This document shows, piece by piece, positions 1 through 13,400 of a stretch of DNA of 64,000 bases. The stretch lies in NCBI GenBank assembly GCA_028274465.1, contig CM051456.1, positions 9,177,545-9,241,544 on the forward strand, in the 5' to 3' direction. A program made the position numbers and the translations under genes. The stretch's first letter is position 1. Each line of letters begins with the position of its first letter. Origin of the DNA: Plantago ovata (lineage: Eukaryota > Streptophyta > Magnoliopsida > Lamiales > Plantaginaceae). The notes below the pieces were generated by a model that worked only from the letters and a program-made list of their open reading frames with translations, ran no database searches and was not told the origin of the DNA.

Positions 1-3000
1 CATGTTCTCTGTTTTACCATTGCAATCATAGTAGCGCATTATAAATCTTGCAGATCGACTTTGATCAAGTAAGAAGCTGCTGTTTTCATACTAGTGAGTT
101 TGTTATGTTTAAGAAACATCATCATCATTGAAGTTTTGTGGGTTTTTATAAATTCAGAATTTGATTAAAACATTGGAATAATAAACATGAATATTTGAGT
201 GAAAAAGGATGGGTAGAATCTGAATGGGCCATCAAAATCTTTGGTACTCAGTCATGGAGGGAATGTGATAGAAAAAAATATATGTTTGTAGTCAAATAGT
301 ACAAACTGCTTGCGGTTCAGCTACCTACTATCAATCCATTGTTTTCCTTTTTTTTACTTTTTTACCCATATAACAGTAAATATTCATTGTCCTCAGTTTT
401 ACCTCATGAGCAGCTATATAAAAAGCTGTTGCTTATAATTATCAGACTCATTCCAAGTTTGAAAAATGTGTCTACTCCTTTGGGAAACGTCTCAGTCACC
501 TCAACTAGCTTAATTTACTATAGTGGAATAGGAGGTAAATTAGGTGTCGGCAATCCGTATGTTACGGTATGAATCGCCGCCTGTTGTTCATGCTCCTCCG
601 CCATTGTATCTTATATGTTGATTCATATGTTGGTTTCAGGACCTACTATCAAGCGAGATGTGAGATATGGGGTTTAACAACCTGAAAGATATTTGTTTGA
701 ATAATTGGTAAGTGTAAATTAAGAATTTTTCCGGAGTAGCTATTCGAAGTTTTCTTTCTCGGCTAGGGCTTTCCTACGCATGACCATTATCAGGAGATCC
801 GCACAAACAAAACCAGCTCTAGTGTATTGAAGAAGAGTACTGCACACTTTTCAATTAAACTGATGAAATTAGAGATAAGTGTAAAATATAATATTTGACT
901 TAATGTAATTATAAGAGATACTACTGCTAGTAGTACTTTAGCAATTGTCTCACTATGTTTCTGAAACTTTTCTGTTCTCATTTGTGCTTATATTCATTCA
1001 TCTTACTCTTAGTGCATACTCCAGAATTTAGTATATTTCTTACTGGCTATAAATCAAGCCAGTCACAGAGCTAGACAGTTGCATGAAATGCACGTGATAA
1101 ATAGTCAGTAATAGGTTAATAGCATATGTAACATACTAATATGATTCACACAGATGGATCACAAACAATTCATGTGCTAGGAATGTTTTCGGCTACTGGA
1201 GAATGAAATCTTTTTAAGATTCTCGAATTTTTAGGTTTCAGAAATCCAATACGAATTTGAAGAGTATGTGGAGGCTTAAAGAGAATTGAAACCAAAAGTT
1301 TTCATAACAAAAGCTACTATTCGTACTTGAGGCTAGAACTTATGGCTAATGACAATCATGTGGTGTATGAATGCAAGTATTCTCCAGTAGCTAAAGTTTA
1401 GTGTGAAAAGCCTTCATCTTGCAATGTTGGTGACAAATGATAACATTCATAGCTCAATCATGTTCTAGCAACAGAATACAGGTCGTCTTAAATCCAGTGC
1501 AACGGAAGAGCGCTGCTAAATGAACTAGTCCGCGCAAAGACAGGTTAATATGCTACTTGAGAATACAGTGTACTGTGTAATGAGAACAAAAACTGGCTAA
1601 TGTATTAGCTAGTCTTCGCTTTTTTATGTTCCTCACTGTTAAAATGCATCAATTGGAATTCTTCCTACTCTTCTGGTCAGTTGCCTGATCATGAGAATCT
1701 CCTAAAAATCAAGTCATATATTGTCTCATTCTCTTGATGATATATATGCTGTTTGTATCAGGACATTCAAGAACCTTAATTTGTGCGGGCTCATCAATAT
1801 TATACTCAAAAAAGCTTGTTGGATGGATGACTATCACCTTAAAAGGACCGGAAACAGATTAATTGTATGTAGAAGATATCGGTATTAATTAAACAACAAA
1901 TATAGTATGTACTGCTAACAAAATTCACATGTGTGTGCATATCTTGTTGTTGCAATATAATGCACTTAAGGCCAGCGACCTCTGTTCTTGGGGTTGAGCT
2001 ATACTCAATATTCTGTGATAACATGTGAGATGTTGGAGATCCAGTATGCATAAATTTTAGTAGTACAGGAATAATGTGAATGATCTGTCTACATTGAATG
2101 AATGGATCTGTTCTGGTTTTATCCTAGTACTACTGTGAGCATGCATCATACCTTATGGCTATTTTTAAAGGAAAGAAACAGTTTCGACAAATGGTATTTT
2201 ACACTTTGATCATCATGAGTCCTTATGTAATCTTTAGGCCTTGCATGGTGCATGCATGAGTATTTTTAAGGGAAAAGAAAAGAACACCGTAAACATGTGA
2301 ATACAAATCGACAAACATTAAATTATGAAGCCATAATACGGTGATGTCATTTGATAATGAAATTCGGTTACAATTTTTTAAAAGTAGTATCTTGAGGAAA
2401 AGAAAAGATAGATTTTTTTGAGATAAAAACAAAAGATAGATAATATATAAAGAGTGGGAAAATTTGCAAAATAAAATTACGAGTAGTTATAATGATGATG
2501 ATTTGGTGACTTAGCTTGGTAATGAAAATGAGCATATTGATTCATTAAATTCTAACCTCAAAAATCATGAACGCTCCATCACACCAACAATCATAAATAT
2601 CTCATGCCTGCTGCTTAATTACTTTGCCTTTGTTCACAAGTCACACACACTATCAACTAACTCAGGCCCACTCTTAGCTAGCTAAGCTACCTTCTTCACA
2701 TTTCTTGCTTCCCAAAATTCATCTATCTTCTGCTTTTCTTCTTTTACCAAAACTACATAATCAATGCACATATTTAGCCCACTAATGATATCAGACTCTT
2801 TGTACAATTAAATACACATTGCTTGAGCTTACTTCTGACACAACTTGCTAATATCAAGAACTTGTTAATGGTGAAGAGTTTGATTTAAGTATACAAGAGT
2901 CAATGGAGTATTTATGAAAAGGGATGGTCAAACATTGAATGGATGGATAAATTGTATCAAAAGGACCATGAAATTGCACCTTGTGCAAATATTCGCATAG

Positions 3001-3769
3001 TACATTTAAGTTGCCCAATGTGCTCCGCCTTACCTATAAACTTTAAATTAGGGGAGTTCTCGGTGATCCAATGAAACCAAACAAGGAATCAATGATAAAA
3101 TGCAAATTAAAGAAAATATTCGGCATATCGCAAATTAAATAACAAAAGAACAAAATTACAAGAACTAGTCTAAGGGACAATTGAACCAAAAGTGAAATTA
3201 TTAATTAGACAAGTTGTAACACTTTACCGGTATACAATACCCCAAATACTTTTCTTTTTTCGAGGTGATAATAATCCGTCTATGAATAGGCTAAATGTTA
3301 CGTGAAGAATTCATATCTTCGCTAGGAGTATTAGGTTCCCGTGGTCTCTTTTCATCAAAATGAACTCTGATACTCTCAATATATCATACACCAAAATGGC
3401 ATGATTAGCCTTTTCGCTAAGACAAATAAAACAAAATGAGAGGGGTAATCATGCAGGAACTGGAAGTTCTGTCAAACTTTGTAAATTGGACTTGGACAGT
3501 CAATCAACGGTACACAGAATAGAATATTGTACTAGATGGCATGAGATTCCAAAAACATTAATCTAATTGCATTAAAAAAATCATAAAATGTAGCCGACCA
3601 CCATAGTTCCATGCGCCATCACCATACCCAATAACTGTCGGCATTCAAAATTTTCCAACCCTTTATGTTTGTTGTTTTCATTCATTTTGAAATGATGATT
3701 GTAGTAGTATTTCACAATTTAGCTTAGGTGAGTATAATTATGACTGTACCAGCTCTCCTCCCAAGAAAA
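1..3769. other. Gene-free region upstream of the GATA gene
   Basis: No exon series, conserved protein or RNA gene could be recognised here on either strand. Open frames are all under about 80 codons and have no family resemblance. The sequence is AT-rich and unique-looking. The last few hundred bases (CT-rich and CACCACACCACACC-like stretches near 3820-3835) are probably the proximal promoter of the GATA gene. Confidence 0.6.
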
Positions 3770-3946
3770 CTCCAAGACAGAACACACACAATCAAGCCAT
3801 CCCAGAATTAGATTTTACACCACACCACACCACAGAGAAAAGAAACCCTTCTCACTTCACATCTTATCACCCCCATCTTTCCTTCATTTCTGCCATACAA
3901 AGATGCCTTTTGGGTCCAGAAAAGGGTTTTAAGGGTTTATCTTGAG
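3770..3946 (+). promoter_or_regulatory. GATA gene leader exon with a small upstream ORF
   Basis: This is an inferred untranslated first exon. A good donor (CTTGAG|GTGAGT) at 3947 pairs with the acceptor TGTCTGCAG at 4840, two bases before the GATA start codon, giving a leader intron of about 894 bases. The exon contains an ATG at 3903 that opens a 9-codon upstream ORF (MPFGSRKGF) ending at 3932, wholly before the splice donor. Its 5' limit is a guess from the CT-rich sequence. Leader introns and uORFs in plant transcription-factor genes commonly modulate expression; a regulatory effect here is inference. Confidence 0.5.
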
Positions 3947-4841
3947 GTGAGTAGTAGTACTTTTCTCTCATACCAGCTACTAATTCATGCTTTTTTCTTG
4001 TAAAGTTCACATTTTTCTTGGGCTTTCTCTCATTTCCCCTTTCTTGTTCTGCATGCATTTGTATTTACCTCTGTTTTATGGGTTCTTTATCTCTTAGCTC
4101 TTTCTGGGTTTTCTTGATATTTTATTTCAAGGATAAGTTTAGTTTCTTCTGAATTAGCTAGGTTTTCTGGGGGCCAATTTTTACAGGGCCTGAAAAAGAA
4201 GCAGAAAGTTATGATTTTTTGAGTAATTTTTTATTTTATTTGAAAGTATTCAAATTAGTTGCCTGGTTGGTAGTACTAATTTGGAAAAGATCCGGTGAGC
4301 TGGTGAGAATATTCAATTTTGAAGGTAAATTTATTTAATTTGACCTCAATTAGGTGTAATCTTTTGTAGTTCGGGAATGATAATTACTAGGCAATATTAT
4401 CGGAAAGGAAATGGAATGAGAATGATTAGGGATTTTATTTAGAGTCCTATTGTTGGTATAGAATTGAAAATTTGTGTAGGATTTCGTTACACTTGGAATC
4501 TTCATAATTTGTATCATACTATTAGCCCAATTTTGTACCAATTACTATATAAAAATGACGTGTTTTCCCTCAATTTACTCGATTAAATTACTTAGGGTAG
4601 TAAGTAACCGGAATACTTATCCAATATCGGAGAAATGTATAAATGTTTGTTCTCTAGTAATATTCTAAAACACACCAAATATATTTCAAAAAACCTATTG
4701 CGGTATGTACAAACAACAACGTGACACAAACAATTTAAATACAATCAATCGGCGTTTAAATTCTTCTTCTTCTTGTATGTGTTTGAATTTTGTTTGTGAT
4801 GAATTTTAACGTGCTATGTTTTTGTGTATTGTGTCTGCAGC

Positions 4842-6646
4842 ATGGGAATTATTGAGCCTGAAACTTATTTGAACGGAGGGGTTAACAATGAACTGCCGGT
4901 AGGAGATGATAAGTATTTCGAAAACTTGGAATTGCCGGAAGAGGATTGGTTTAACTTTGATCTTGGTTTATTTCAAGATTGGGACACTGGCGCCGATTAT
5001 CTGCAGGTGAAAATTCTCTTGTTGCTCTTTTATGATATTTTAGTTCTCTGTTAGTTATCAATTTTCAAGAAGTTAGTTATCATTTTCAAGGAGTCAATAT
5101 GCTCTTTTTCTAGTAAAGACACTAGGCTAGTTCATACCACGATAGGTACGCTAGTTCATATCGCGGTTGCGATAGCACCACAGTTATAGTAGGCATAGCA
5201 GCCCCTACGCAGTACCGGTACGCTCTAGGTTAGTTCGTGATAGCACCACATTAATATTAGGCTTAGCAGCCCCTTCATGGTTAAGAGCTAGGTTAGTTTG
5301 TGATAGCACCAAAGTAATATCAGCAACCACTACACTGCTAGCCTAGCAACCACGTCCACTATTTCTTTAAGGCTTGTAGTGTACTGTTATATGCCTCTCG
5401 CCCTCTCTGACTCTTCTTGTTGGCTGTAATGTGATATGGTTTTTTTTTTAATTTTTAATCTGCTTATGTTCTTGCCTAATGCTTCACCCATGCTATCAAA
5501 ATTTGCTATGAAAACTAATGACTTCCTAGAGAGTAATCAACTCTAAACAATGAATTAAGATATCCTCTCTGAGAAAGTATCAGTTTTAAGATCAAATGAT
5601 AGTGCTAGTTGAATTTGTGAAGTCAAAACAGTATCAGCTTAGTTGTATATCAAGCAATCAGTCAAATGTATGCAAGAACTTAGACTAAATCCAAAAGTAA
5701 TTTACCATGATTACACATTTCTCTCTAAGCGATAACTGTGTATTGCTAAGTGTCTATACTAGCGCTGAGTTCCCTTGGCTTCTAGTGACATTTCAACTTC
5801 ACTACACCACATGTATGCCTCTCAAGTGCTTTTACTCTTCTGACTTGGCCCTGTTTTTTGCTCTAATCATTTTTTTCACTTGTCTAGTCAACTCCCAAGA
5901 CCATTGAAATTCCAGAGGTAAAGGAGCTGCAGAACTGCGTTCAGGAATACTCTGGATCACATGCAGATAAATTTGCGGATATTGAGACATCTTGTGTGTT
6001 CCAATCAACAAGCCCAGTTTCTGAGCACGAAAGCAGTGGATCCTGCTCAGGTGCAAAGAGCCTGCCAATCAAATCCAATGTTTGCCCTCCCGGAAAATGT
6101 AGATCCAAACTTTTAAGATCTTCGGGTGTTAATCGGTGGAGGGCGGTCGCTCATGATTTTGCTGCCGCGGCTGCTGCGCGAAGGAGGACTTCAAATTCCA
6201 GAAGATACAAGAAAAGATGTAAAAAAATGCCCCAGCTGTCAGTTGCCAGGGTATCCGTGAAAGATTCATTTGATGATGTCGAAAACCCCGCTACTATAAA
6301 GAAGTGCACTCACTGCCAAATCAGCAAAACACCCCAATGGAGAGAGGGACCAAACGGACCTAAGACGCTATGCAACGCATGTGGTGTCCGATACCGGTCT
6401 GGACGTCTATACCCTGAATATCGACCAGCTGCAAGTCCTACGTTCGTGCCATCACTGCACTCAAATTCGCACAAGAAGGTCATAGAGATGAGAAACAAGA
6501 CTAAACCACATATGACTATACCGGAAAAACCACTTATAATGCCGCCTCCACCACAGCCAGAACTCCTACCACCGGTCAGTAGCTATCCAGTTTTTGAAGC
6601 AGTGCCGTTCTCTTTTAGTGAGGAACCACCCCAATTTAGTGTCTAG
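4842..6646 (+). CDS. GATA-type zinc-finger transcription factor, subfamily I
   Basis: DNA-binding transcription factor expected to bind WGATAR sites in the nucleus. Two coding exons, 4842-5006 and 5888-6646, join in phase 0 to give about 307 residues. The start is the first ATG after the leader-intron acceptor. The N-terminal part is acidic ([15 protein letters not shown]). A basic, Ala/Arg-rich stretch follows at roughly residues 145-170. The single type IVb finger, C-X2-C-X18-C-X2-C, spans about residues 195-220 ([12 protein letters not shown], then [19 protein letters not shown]). The tail [20 protein letters not shown] just after the finger is typical of the plant GATA1/2/4/8/9/12 group. 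The C-terminus is proline-rich. A neighbouring 0.9-kb intron interrupts the acidic region, as in relatives. Family assignment is firm; the exact orthologue is not resolved. Confidence 0.93.
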
Positions 6647-7478
6647 TCTTGAGTCTTCTTTTTCCCCGGTTTTTGTTGGGTCTTTGTTAGAACTTAGGAC
6701 TGTGTACAAAAGTTAAAGCTTAAGGTTAGATTAGATTAGTAGTCCAATCAAGAACTGGAACTTGAGTAGTAAAGCTTCAGTGTTAGGTATTGAATTATTG
6801 TTTATTTCTTTTTGAGAGTACTTCTATTCATTTGTTTTTCTTTTTCAGTTGTTAACTTTGTGACTATAATGGAATTATATATTGTTTTATTTATGTATGT
6901 CCAACTTAATTTGATTTTCCTATGGGCTGCTTCTTCATGAATAGTTTCAGTTTGCTTACTAGAGATGGTGCCCGCACATTTTAGTTTGCTTCTTCATGAA
7001 CAGTGTTTTGCTTGTTTGTGATTGCATTTAGATGGAGCATCAACTCAAATGAAATGCAATTTGAAATGATGTCTTCAGTTTCTAGTCTGGGCTTTAGATT
7101 GAGTACGCAGTTCTAATGAAACACCCAAAATGTCAAACTTGCACGCGATTATCATAAGGTATGTGTCCGTGGGGCGCGTGGGTCAGTTTGAAGAAAACTG
7201 TAGGACCAGCCTGACATTTCCTCAAAGCTTTTTTTTTGGCCATCCATAGCCAATGGGTCATAGACTCATAGGTAAAACTTGCTGTTGGGCTGATCTTGAA
7301 ATTTTAGAGGCTCTCAAGTCCATTGGGCGGGATAAAACCCCTAATGGTCTGTACTCTAAAGGCAAATCCATTGTTAATTGTGATGCTTGCTTATGGGTTA
7401 ATCCATTTAATAATGAACATAAAAACGAGAGCAAATCAATTCTACTCTATTGGGCGGGCCCTGCGGGGCAGTGTTTTG
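6647..7478. other. GATA 3' UTR and short spacer
   Basis: The first 200-300 bases are T-rich and likely hold the 3' UTR and polyadenylation signals of the GATA gene. The open frame crossing 7253-7621 runs into a transposon and has no family resemblance, so it is not annotated as a gene. Confidence 0.5.
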
Positions 7479-7481
7479 TTA

Positions 7482-8040
7482 GGCTGCTCACTGTGGGTGT
7501 TCACAGAGTCGTTCACGGAGCAGTTCACAGCCTCATGAACAACTTTTTATCTGTTGTGGTGGTTCACAATCAATTTCACCAAACAGTTCACCCCAGTTCA
7601 CTGACACTTGTCACCGCCTGATTCATTCTTTTTTTTTTTTTTTTTTGTCTTTCATTTTGTATCAAAAACATCAACAAAATAAATTCGAAAAAATCTGAAA
7701 AAATTACCAACACTCTTATTTTCGTTTTCTCTACATATAGACACCAATTTTGTATATGTGTTGATTATTTTTTTTATAGTAAAAATTAAAAAATTAATAT
7801 TTAATAAAAAAATATTTGTTATTTTAAATTAAATTTAATATGAAATTAAAAATATTAATTACCATAAAAAAATAACCTAAAAATTAAATACAAAATTAAA
7901 AAAAAAAAAAAAAGAGTGGTGAACTGTATGAACCAGTTCACCGTAGCAGGCTAGTGAACTGAAATGTTGTTCACATAGTTCACTACACCCAAAAAACTGT
8001 GGTGAACTGCGTGAACTGCAGTTCACCATAGTGAGCAGCC
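7482..8040. mobile_element. PIF/Harbinger-like MITE with GTTCAC array
   Basis: A 559-base non-coding element bounded by terminal inverted repeats (GGCTGCTCACTGTGG at the left; the right end is the complement of GGCTGCTCACTATGG) and flanked by the 3-base direct repeat TTA at 7479-7481 and 8041-8043. TTA/TWA target duplications are characteristic of PIF/Harbinger transposons. Both ends carry many copies of GTTCAC or its complement GTGAAC, while the interior is A/T-rich with poly-T and poly-A runs. No transposase is encoded, so it would depend on an autonomous relative elsewhere. Boundaries are seen directly; the superfamily is inferred from target-site length. Confidence 0.8.
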
Positions 8041-8134
8041 TTAGTGATGTGGTATTTCATTGTCTTCTGGTGATGTTGTGTGGTATTTCATCTTCGTTAA
8101 GGTAAATAACCTTGTGTGGTATTTCAGGTATTTC

Positions 8135-8316
8135 ATCTTCGTTAAGGTAACCAATGAGGTCTAGCTCAATTGGTTAGACTGAGGTGTCATGACACTAGAG
8201 GTCATAGGTTCAATTCTCGCAAAGTGCGAGATTATTTATAGTTTATTACTAGCTTTGTAATGCTATTTGTGAAATTGTAATGGTTCGATTATTGGAAAAA
8301 ATCTTCGTTAAGGTAA
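8135..8316 (+). mobile_element. tRNA-derived SINE with 16-bp target-site duplication
   Basis: The body (about 8151-8300) starts with a tRNA-like head: an A-box-like TAGCTCAATTGGTTAGACTG and, about 30 bases on, a B-box-like GGTTCAATTC. A tRNA-unrelated tail follows and ends in GGTTCGATTATTGGAAAAAA. The exact 16-base repeat ATCTTCGTTAAGGTAA flanks it at 8135-8150 and 8301-8316, as expected for LINE-mediated insertion. The perfect duplication suggests a fairly recent insertion. A 5'-truncated relative sharing the tail lies at 46258-46326. It is not a tRNA gene: the head cannot complete a cloverleaf. Confidence 0.85.
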
Positions 8317-8489
8317 ATAACCTTTTCTCTCAAACTTGATATCCATTGACCTTATTTATCTATTCCTCTTAGATGAAATCGGTTTGTTAGTAATTGTGTG
8401 CAATTTGATCCCTTTCCGGAGGCCTAATTTTGTATATCTGAATCTTCCCTCCCCTTATCGAGGAACTCGACTTATTGTATAGTCATAAG

Positions 8490-8836
8490 GGGTGTTTGCA
8501 ATAGTTTCAATTTAAAATAATTTACTTAATTTAAGGAGAAGTTGGTAAAGTTGGCTTATTAGAAAATTTGATGGGTGTTTGCAAAAAACTACTTAAAAGT
8601 TAGATAAGTTGTAGGAGTAGTATTTGCGAATCTAACTTTTTGGACAAAAACAACTAAAATCCAGCTTAATTTAAGGAGAAGCTGTTTAAGGAGGTAAAAC
8701 CCCGCTTCTCCAACTTCAATTTATCCAGCTTAATTTTAGAGAATTAAGCAGCTTATAAGCTGTTACAAACACTCAAAAATCTGCTTCTACTTAAAATAAG
8801 TGATAAGCTGGATAAGTTAAATTGATGCAAACATCC
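8490..8836. mobile_element. hAT-like MITE
   Basis: A 347-base element with imperfect terminal inverted repeats: GGGTGTTTGCAATAGTTTCA at the left and, at the right, the complement of GGATGTTTGCATCAATTTAA. The interior contains a second, inner pair built on the same GGGTGTTTG motif (near 8573 and 8770) and repeated AGCTTAATTTAAGGAGAAG-like units. No coding capacity. No clean target-site duplication was found, so the superfamily is tentative. Confidence 0.55.
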
Positions 8837-8839
8837 ATA

Positions 8840-11800
8840 TAGTATTTCAATTGTAACTCTCCTTCTTTGATTTCTACTATCGAAAGACTAACCGCTATCT
8901 TGACAATAGGCAGAATTTGAACTTTGCCTATTGTCACGATAGCAAGTAGTCCCTCCCCTTCCTATTTCTCTGAAGATTTGAAGAACTATCATCTATCTTT
9001 GACAATAAGCAGAGTTAGTTGAAATATCTATGTCCTTATTACTAACAAACAAACCCAAATAAGGGGGAAAATGTTTTAAACATACAATTTAGACCTACTA
9101 ACATGAAGTAAAATCATGCATTTACAGCTAGACAAGGTATACAAATACACTTTACTCATATGTTAATACTACTACTATTTCCTTAGAATATTCCAACACA
9201 TTTAGCTCTTGAATTCAACATTTTTCCAGTACTAGCATGGACATTGATATCTTAGGTAAATTTATGTGACATTATTGCCACTCAGCCTGGTATTTTTTCT
9301 GAAATAATTTACCCCACATATTAATTATAGCTGTAGTTATATGACAAGTTAAATGTAGTACTCTTTTGGAGGACCACCCTTGAAATAATACAGACAATCC
9401 TAGAGTTGGCTTTTTGGGTCCATCCATTTGTTCGTAGCATGGCTGGCATGGGGCGCCACCTTTGCCTATTACGTATTCAGTTTTATTACGATTTATCTTC
9501 CTTTTTCAACTTAAAATGTATGGCAAAATCTTGAGGAACACAAATTCATCGAGTTAATAGATAAACCGAGTGGTATTAAAGAATTATGATATTTTTAAGT
9601 AACACACTATAGTATTATTGCGGAGCAAGTACCCTTAAATTCATACTCTATATCAATAAAATTATTTTAAAATTTAAATTTTTGATGGTTAATATTCGGA
9701 TTGGTCATCATCACCTCGGAGAAGTTATACAATTCATATGTTTGATTTCAGAACCTCTTCTCAAGCAATGTGGAAACGTACATTAAATGTCGAAATATAC
9801 ATAGACTCGAATTCGCGTACTTTGATATCATATTAGAAATAAATTATCATTTCTTTCAAATGCCGTATGTATTAAGATGACCACTTCTCTATAACTCTCA
9901 ACTAAAATTGTATGCAGACACCCCAACATAAATGAATGAAATAACACAAAGAAAACTGAACTAAACTTAATTAGCTCGAACATGAGAATAACCAAACATA
10001 AAAAGTGTAAAAATTAATTGTAGAGAAGTAGAATCGGAAACATAAGGAGGAGTGATTGAAATACTTATTCGTAAAAAGTAAAGTAAAATTATACAAGTAT
10101 CAAATTAACAGCTACTGGAGGCATACTCCGGACAAATTCTTAAACAAAAGCCTCTCAACCCTGATGTGGAATGAGATTTCAGCGGTTACTCAATCATATT
10201 ATTAAACAGTGGCTTAACTTTATTGCAAATGTACATAAACAACAGTGTCACAATCGAGTACTTAAAGATTAGGTTAGGGTAGATTACAAAATACAGCAAG
10301 GGTACATTATGAAACATAAAGATGTTTGTCACATTTATTGCTTTAACTTTCGGAGTGGCTAATCTCTATCTATGTACTGGTGCATATAAAGATGTTTTGT
10401 CACATCTATTGCTTTCTATCGGAGTACTACTGGTTGCTAATCTTTGTAAGTTTGGCCTATATGTTATGTCCTAATCAATGTTTTCCCTTTGACACTACTT
10501 ACCAAACCTTCCAATTCTTCAACTTGACCCCTACTGTCACATTATTTTACTTGTGAAATCAAACTCTCTCCTCATTCGCCTTGAAAAAACAACAACATTT
10601 TTCTTGTTTTTCAAAATATTAAAGATTATATAACCTTTCACCAAATAGGACAAACAATAATTTGGCATAATTTTTCCTTTTAGTGCTAAGAGGAGTTGGC
10701 AAATTAATATACTTATCGTAATAGATTTGTGCTCCACAAAATTGATGTACTTGTTTTGTAGCCTATAATTGTTGCCTAAACCGAATTGCATGAACTCTAA
10801 GCATACTAGCAAAAACCGACAATAAGCATCACTAGGCCAACGAATATATGTAAAAAGTTGTTTATTTTACTTTTTTTAATGATAAATAGTTGGTACTAAG
10901 CTTTACTTAAATTGGGAAGAGGTCCACTTTTATGTAAGTATTTGCGTTTGGACACCAACTACTACTTTAAATGCATGGAGCACTCGAGCATATGAATGAT
11001 TTGTTGATTGCACACGTTATTTACAAAGTCTGGATACATTTTATCAAGTCGTTGAAAGATCATATTAATTAAGTTACGTTTACACATAACCATTAACAAA
11101 TCTATTTTCACGGTTTTTTCTTCTTCTTCTTTCTTTTTCCTTCCTTCTTTTCTTTGTTAGATATCACATTGGCTCTGTTTAGCGTTAACCTTATCAGCTA
11201 GTTTTGCTAAACATAGTCAATTGTGTTCAGATTATTTTTCCTCCTTTATGTTATTTTTTTAAATTTCTAATTCTCTATCTTTTACTTTCGTAATTTTTCT
11301 AAAAACATACAAAAGAATTATCTTCTGTACTTTTTTTTTTCAAGCTCGGTATATGTTTTTTAGTATAAGAAGATATTACTGTTTTACAAGTTATGGTGCA
11401 TTTAAATATATAGACGGTAACTTTTAAACACCATAGAATTTTGGACATAAATAATAAATAATAGAGAACCCTAAATAATATATACTCTCTTAGTTTATTT
11501 ATCTCAAAAGCTTTCTATTGACATTGACAAAACGGTTTTTAGAAAAATAATTAAAATTGTATAAGATTTTAGAAAAAAAATTATTAACTGTGTTTTATTT
11601 GTTTAATGATTTAAAGTTTAAAATTTTCAACTCTAACGAATTTGTTTCAAACTACTTTTAATTAGTTTTTTTAATAATTATTTGACAGTAATAATGAACG
11701 AGTTTTTGAAATAACATATCTGAGATGTAAATACAAAACCAATACGTAAATGGATCCTATTTGCATAGTTCATAGAGAATTTGATAGCTATATTTATCAT

Positions 11801-13400
11801 TCCTAAATATAGTGAGTTGCATTTGTCTTATAAACAATCGGTAGCTAGATTTTTTATTACTAAATATAGTAAACATGTTTTTTTTTAATTCTTTATAATA
11901 ACAGTGGATCCTAAAAACATGCTAGTGGTTTGTACAATTCGACTGTAATACTTCGTTCCTATGAGGCTATGACAAGTCAGGGACATATCCGAAATTGATT
12001 CCCGGCGACAATGCAACATATTCTAACAATATCCCAACCTTAATAATATTAAGTCAAAGATTTTTTAAAAGGATAAATTACATTGGATTCAAATAACAAA
12101 TAACAGTGGTAGAGTCTACTAATTCCTTGCGTCTATACACCACACGAGGCATGATCTTAGTTATATTCATAGTTACAAATTGTTCCATACAAGGTGGGTA
12201 CAAATCCCATTCGTGTAATAAAAGCCTTCGTGATACATTATTCGAAGATATAAATGTGTCAAAGATGAATAAAAACTAATTAGAACATATGCGTAAATAA
12301 CGCCTTCTTTTCTTTTGGTAATATATTAACAAATAATTAAAAATGTTATGTGTAAAAATATAAATTAAATATAACGGATAAAAAAGTGTAAATTATGTGC
12401 TAAAGTTTGAGATAAAAGGGTACTTTATTCATATTCAGTAAAATGAATTTTACAAAATTTCCACCACGGGAAGGTTTACGTAAAAATTAAAATTAGAACA
12501 ACAATGTATGAATTATTAACTGAAATACTATATGGTATCTAATCAAAAATATAAATGTTTTTATGCGACTAATTATTTATTATTAATAACATACTTTGTT
12601 TTCTTTTTCAAAAATGAATAACATATATAGTTGTTTTACTTAATAATATTTGTATTTCTCATAGAAAAATAATACTAGTATTTATTTTGAAATTATGTAT
12701 AAACAAGTTCTTAGTACACGTAGAAATTAAAAAGAAAAGCGGGTAAGTGTACACTATTTAAAGAAAAATACAAAATGTAAAACCGAGCATAACTTTGATC
12801 ATGGATGACAACACGTCCAGAAACATTTAAATTGCGAAATCAAACACGCGAGGTGTTTGTGTCCTAACCAAATACACACAACTTATTTACAGGATAAGGA
12901 CTCAATGAATTTATTTTTATTTTTTGAACATAAAACCTTCTTTCATTGAAATTTAAAAAAATCAGGCCACTAAAAATGAGCTACCACATTTTTCCGGTAA
13001 ACATTAAGTTACATAATCTAGGATTAATAATTGTGCCCATAAACCAGAACCTAATGATAAACAAAAAACATACAGACGATGTGAAATAGTAGTAGTTTTA
13101 AGAAACTTTGAAAAGTGAATGTTAGAATTTGAGAAATATTGGAGACGATGAGGCGATAAGTTGGAAAGTAAGAGGTCCTAAAGTGCAATTAGTGTGACAA
13201 AGTTCCAAGTAAGTACGAATATTAAGGTAAACCGGTAAAGTCATTTCAACATTCATAACCATTTCTTCTTCCCTTCTTCTCCGCATAAAACAGACCCACA
13301 TAAACCTCTGTAAGTAACAATGCTTAACAATGGTGATTCTCTCCTCTTCTCCGTATTGATGTAACGAACTAGCACTTAAACTCCACAATCATCCATATCT
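8840..13400. other. Intergenic region upstream of ARF
   Basis: No gene was recognised in this 4.6-kb AT-rich stretch. Open frames are short and random-looking. The last 200 bases before 13492 are CT-rich (repeated TTCTTC blocks near 13260-13350) and probably form the ARF 5' UTR and core promoter. Confidence 0.5.

Noticed and set aside
7253-7621. 122-codon open frame as a gene
   Set aside because: It crosses the left end of the Harbinger-like MITE, has no family resemblance, and shows repeated GTTCAC-derived residues.
7482-8040. Regularly repeated GTTCAC words as a CRISPR-like array
   Set aside because: Spacing is irregular, the repeats occur in both orientations, and the region is a transposon in a plant genome.
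8154-8216. Possible tRNA gene
   Set aside because: A- and B-box-like motifs are present, but no acceptor-stem pairing could be made, and the unit has a SINE tail and target-site duplication.
11481-11715. Possible Stowaway-like MITE (starts ACTCTCTTAG)
   Set aside because: The two ends do not pair convincingly as inverted repeats and no TA duplication was found.
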